Shown: positions 31,202 through 33,167 of the stretch, in pieces
Position numbering within the stretch: position 1 is the stretch's first letter
Layout: every line of letters starts with the position of its first letter
Source: Carex sylvatica
Taxonomy: Eukaryota > Streptophyta > Magnoliopsida > Poales > Cyperaceae
Direction: 5' to 3'
Assembly: GCA_964058845.1 (NCBI GenBank)
Contig: CAXKVR010000212.1
Location: 1 to 33,167 of the forward strand
DNA length: 33,167 bases
Notes under the pieces: generated by a model
What the model was told of the DNA's origin: nothing
The model's input: the letters and a program-made list of their open reading frames with translations, nothing else
Database searches by the model: none
Made by a program: the position numbers and the translations under genes

Positions 31202-32133
31202 TAAAGGTGTTACTTTTATTCAATTATCCGGATCCGATCCGGAACCGAACCGAATCCGATTAATTTGGATAGGGTATGATTTAAAAAATATAACCGGTTA
31301 AATTATGGGTATGGTTATAAAATTAATAATTTAATATCCGATCCGGATCCGAACTGAAACCGATACTGTAATGGGTAGGATATGAGTTTCATTTAATTAT
31401 CCGATCTATAACCGAACCCGACCCGATACCCGTATAAATACCCAATAAAACATATATTAATAACTATTAATATATAAAAATACAACTTTGCATATTAATT
31501 TTTGCATAAGCCGTGATGAGCCCAGTACTTTTTTTAATGTGAGAAAATAGAATGCAGTCACATATTCGCTATGTTTATACACATAGATGGATGTCAAATT
31601 TATTCTTTCCATAACAGCCATATTAATTTTTTTAAATAAAATTTATTACTATTAATACATCTTTCAATATTTGCCTTGATATCCTCTGCATAATAATGAA
31701 AATTTATTACTCTCATTGATATATCATTTCTACATATTATTAGTATTCCATTCATATATTTTTTGAAACATAGAAAAAGAAATCGTCATCTCTCTAATAT
31801 TTTATTTTTTTTAAAACTATATCTCTTTTTCAATATTTTTATTTTCAAAAGTTATTTTCTCTCCATCCTCCTGATTTTTTTGTGACATATACCCGCTCCG
31901 GATCCGGAACCGTCCCATATCCGAACCGGACCCGATAATCTACAAACAAGTTATGGGTATCTATCTACTTGGAACCGAAAGACTGGATCCGAAATATCTA
32001 CGGGTAGATAGGTATCCGGATCCGGACCAGACCCGAATTGAAACAGATAAGTATATGGATCGAAATTCGGACCCGAACATACTGGTCCAAATATAATAGT
32101 ATCCGGACCCGATCCGACCCGATAACACCTCTA
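31202..32133. mobile_element. hAT MITE (932 bp) with perfect 8-bp TSD
   Basis: The termini TAAAGGTGTTA and TAACACCTCTA are near-perfect inverted repeats. ATATTGAC flanks the element at 31194-31201 and 32134-32141, a perfect 8-bp TSD as made by hAT transposases. Both ends are packed with GATCCGGATCC, CCCGACCC and GGTATCCGG words and their complements. The centre is AT-rich with no coding sequence, so it is non-autonomous. Confidence 0.92.
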
Positions 32134-32151
32134 ATATTGACACTATATTTA

Positions 32152-32486
32152 TATAAGTTATTTTTGTTATTTTAAAGTTTAAACAGTCGATCCAAACCGT
32201 TCAACATGATCTCCATATTAAAATGTACTTGGAGATCAGATTTTATATTTTTTGGAATGTATTTAGTATTTATTAAGATGTGTTTAAAATTATTGTATTC
32301 AGACAATTCAAGACTATTGAAAAACAATGATTTTCAAAAATTCTAAAAAAATAGTAAAAATTCTAAATAAATAGTAAAAATTCTAAAAAATATAAAATTT
32401 GGTTTCAAAGCAAATTTTAATATAGAGATCATGTTAAATAGTTTGAATCGACTGTTTAAATTTCAAAATAAAAAAAATGACTTATA
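32152..32486. mobile_element. Diverged foldback MITE related to the copies at 14.2-15.0 kb
   Basis: The left arm TTTAAACAGTCGATCCAAAC, then CATGATCTCCATATTAA, is mirrored on the right by ATAGAGATCATGTT and GAATCGACTGTTTAAA. The motif order (CGATC near the outside, TCTCCATATTAA, TATTTATTAAG, then a central fold) is the same as in the 14-kb copies, but with many substitutions. It has a whole-element hairpin form and no coding capacity. Confidence 0.7.
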
Positions 32487-33167
32487 AAATTATAGCATCA
32501 AAATGTATTACCATAAAATAGTATAAATATAATATATAATATAATATGTATGTAAAATTTAATTTGGTGGAATTCCAATATATATTTGGAACTTGGAACG
32601 TTAATATTTATTTAATCATGCTCTATGCCTAGACTTGGACACAATTTATCAAAGCTCACGGGATCATGTGTACCAAGAAATTCTTAATTTCTAATTTCCA
32701 TCATGCTCTCTCTCTATATGCCTTCTATTTCAAAATTTGGTATTTTTTTTATTTCATGATTATTTGATAATTTTTGTTGGATATTTTTATGATATTAAAA
32801 AATTAGGAATTTGATGAGAAATTTAAGGGTCTCTGTGAAATATTATTTTCAAATAGACCTAACAATGATTAATAAAGTAAAACAATTGCAGAACTATTTT
32901 AAAATTACAATTTAATAAATTATACTGGTACTGCTTCTATATCTGATATTTGATATCCCCTCTGTAATAATCTTTATATATTATTACAGAGTGATTGACT
33001 AGTTAAAAATTGTGTCATTCATCTAGGTGCATATATATAAACAAAGTGTTGTAACGTTAACTAAAAATTAAAGCAGTGGCCAGTCAAAGAGAAACATAAA
33101 TGTACATCTTAATCCGAAATTTTTATAAATACCAAAAAAAAATATAAAATTACGGAATCTACCCACT
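32487..33167. other. AT-rich non-coding stretch, no gene seen
   Basis: No domain, terminus or tandem repeat of note. TTTATATATTATTACAGA near 32972 is self-complementary with preceding TCTGTAATAATC. Confidence 0.45.

Overview
This is a nuclear segment of an AT-rich flowering-plant genome. The evidence is plant-only: pentatricopeptide-repeat (PPR) gene debris, plant mobile domain (PMD) genes, a Copia primer-binding site for initiator tRNA-Met, telo-box motifs, and plant-type CACTA, hAT and MULE termini. I cannot name the species. I see no intact ordinary host gene, and no tRNA, rRNA or CRISPR array. The window is a graveyard and nest of transposable elements (TEs).

Layout. 0.6-1.2 kb: 5' end of a Copia retrotransposon on the minus strand (LTR, primer-binding site, frameshifted gag). 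2.1-7.35 kb: a recent tandem duplication with a unit of about 2.97 kb; each copy has a 143-bp repeat, a CACTA end and a PPR gene fragment. 8.1-9.1 kb: 5'-truncated LINE on the minus strand. 9.3-9.65 kb: solo LTR with a perfect 5-bp target-site duplication (TSD). 11.4-15.6 kb: a CACTA-derived complex. It holds a 1,038-bp inverted repeat whose arms look identical, arrays of GGATCGGTT/AACCGATCC repeats, two foldback MITEs and a right terminus. 15.95-19.25 kb: a decayed MULE carrying a broken PMD gene (plus) facing a MuDR-like transposase remnant (minus). 20.1-22.1 kb: a direct duplication with a CACTA end at the breakpoint of one copy.

23.4-30.84 kb is a nest. An outer non-autonomous hAT holds a smaller hAT-like insertion and a 5,348-bp MULE with a perfect 9-bp TSD. 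The MULE contains no visible transposase. It carries one PMD gene on the minus strand with a TATA box, CT-rich leader, leader intron preceded by telo-box motifs, and seven coding exons with GT-AG junctions in consistent phase. One in-frame TGA interrupts it. 31.2-32.13 kb is an hAT MITE with a perfect 8-bp TSD, followed by a diverged foldback MITE.

The main biological story is that two different MULE-like loci in 15 kb carry PMD genes, one beside a transposase and one without. PMD proteins of the MAIN/MAIL1 type act in plant transposon silencing, so a TE-borne PMD gene could interact with host silencing (inference). The CACTA inverted repeat could be a second silencing-related object: if transcribed it would fold into a roughly 0.5-kb perfect hairpin.
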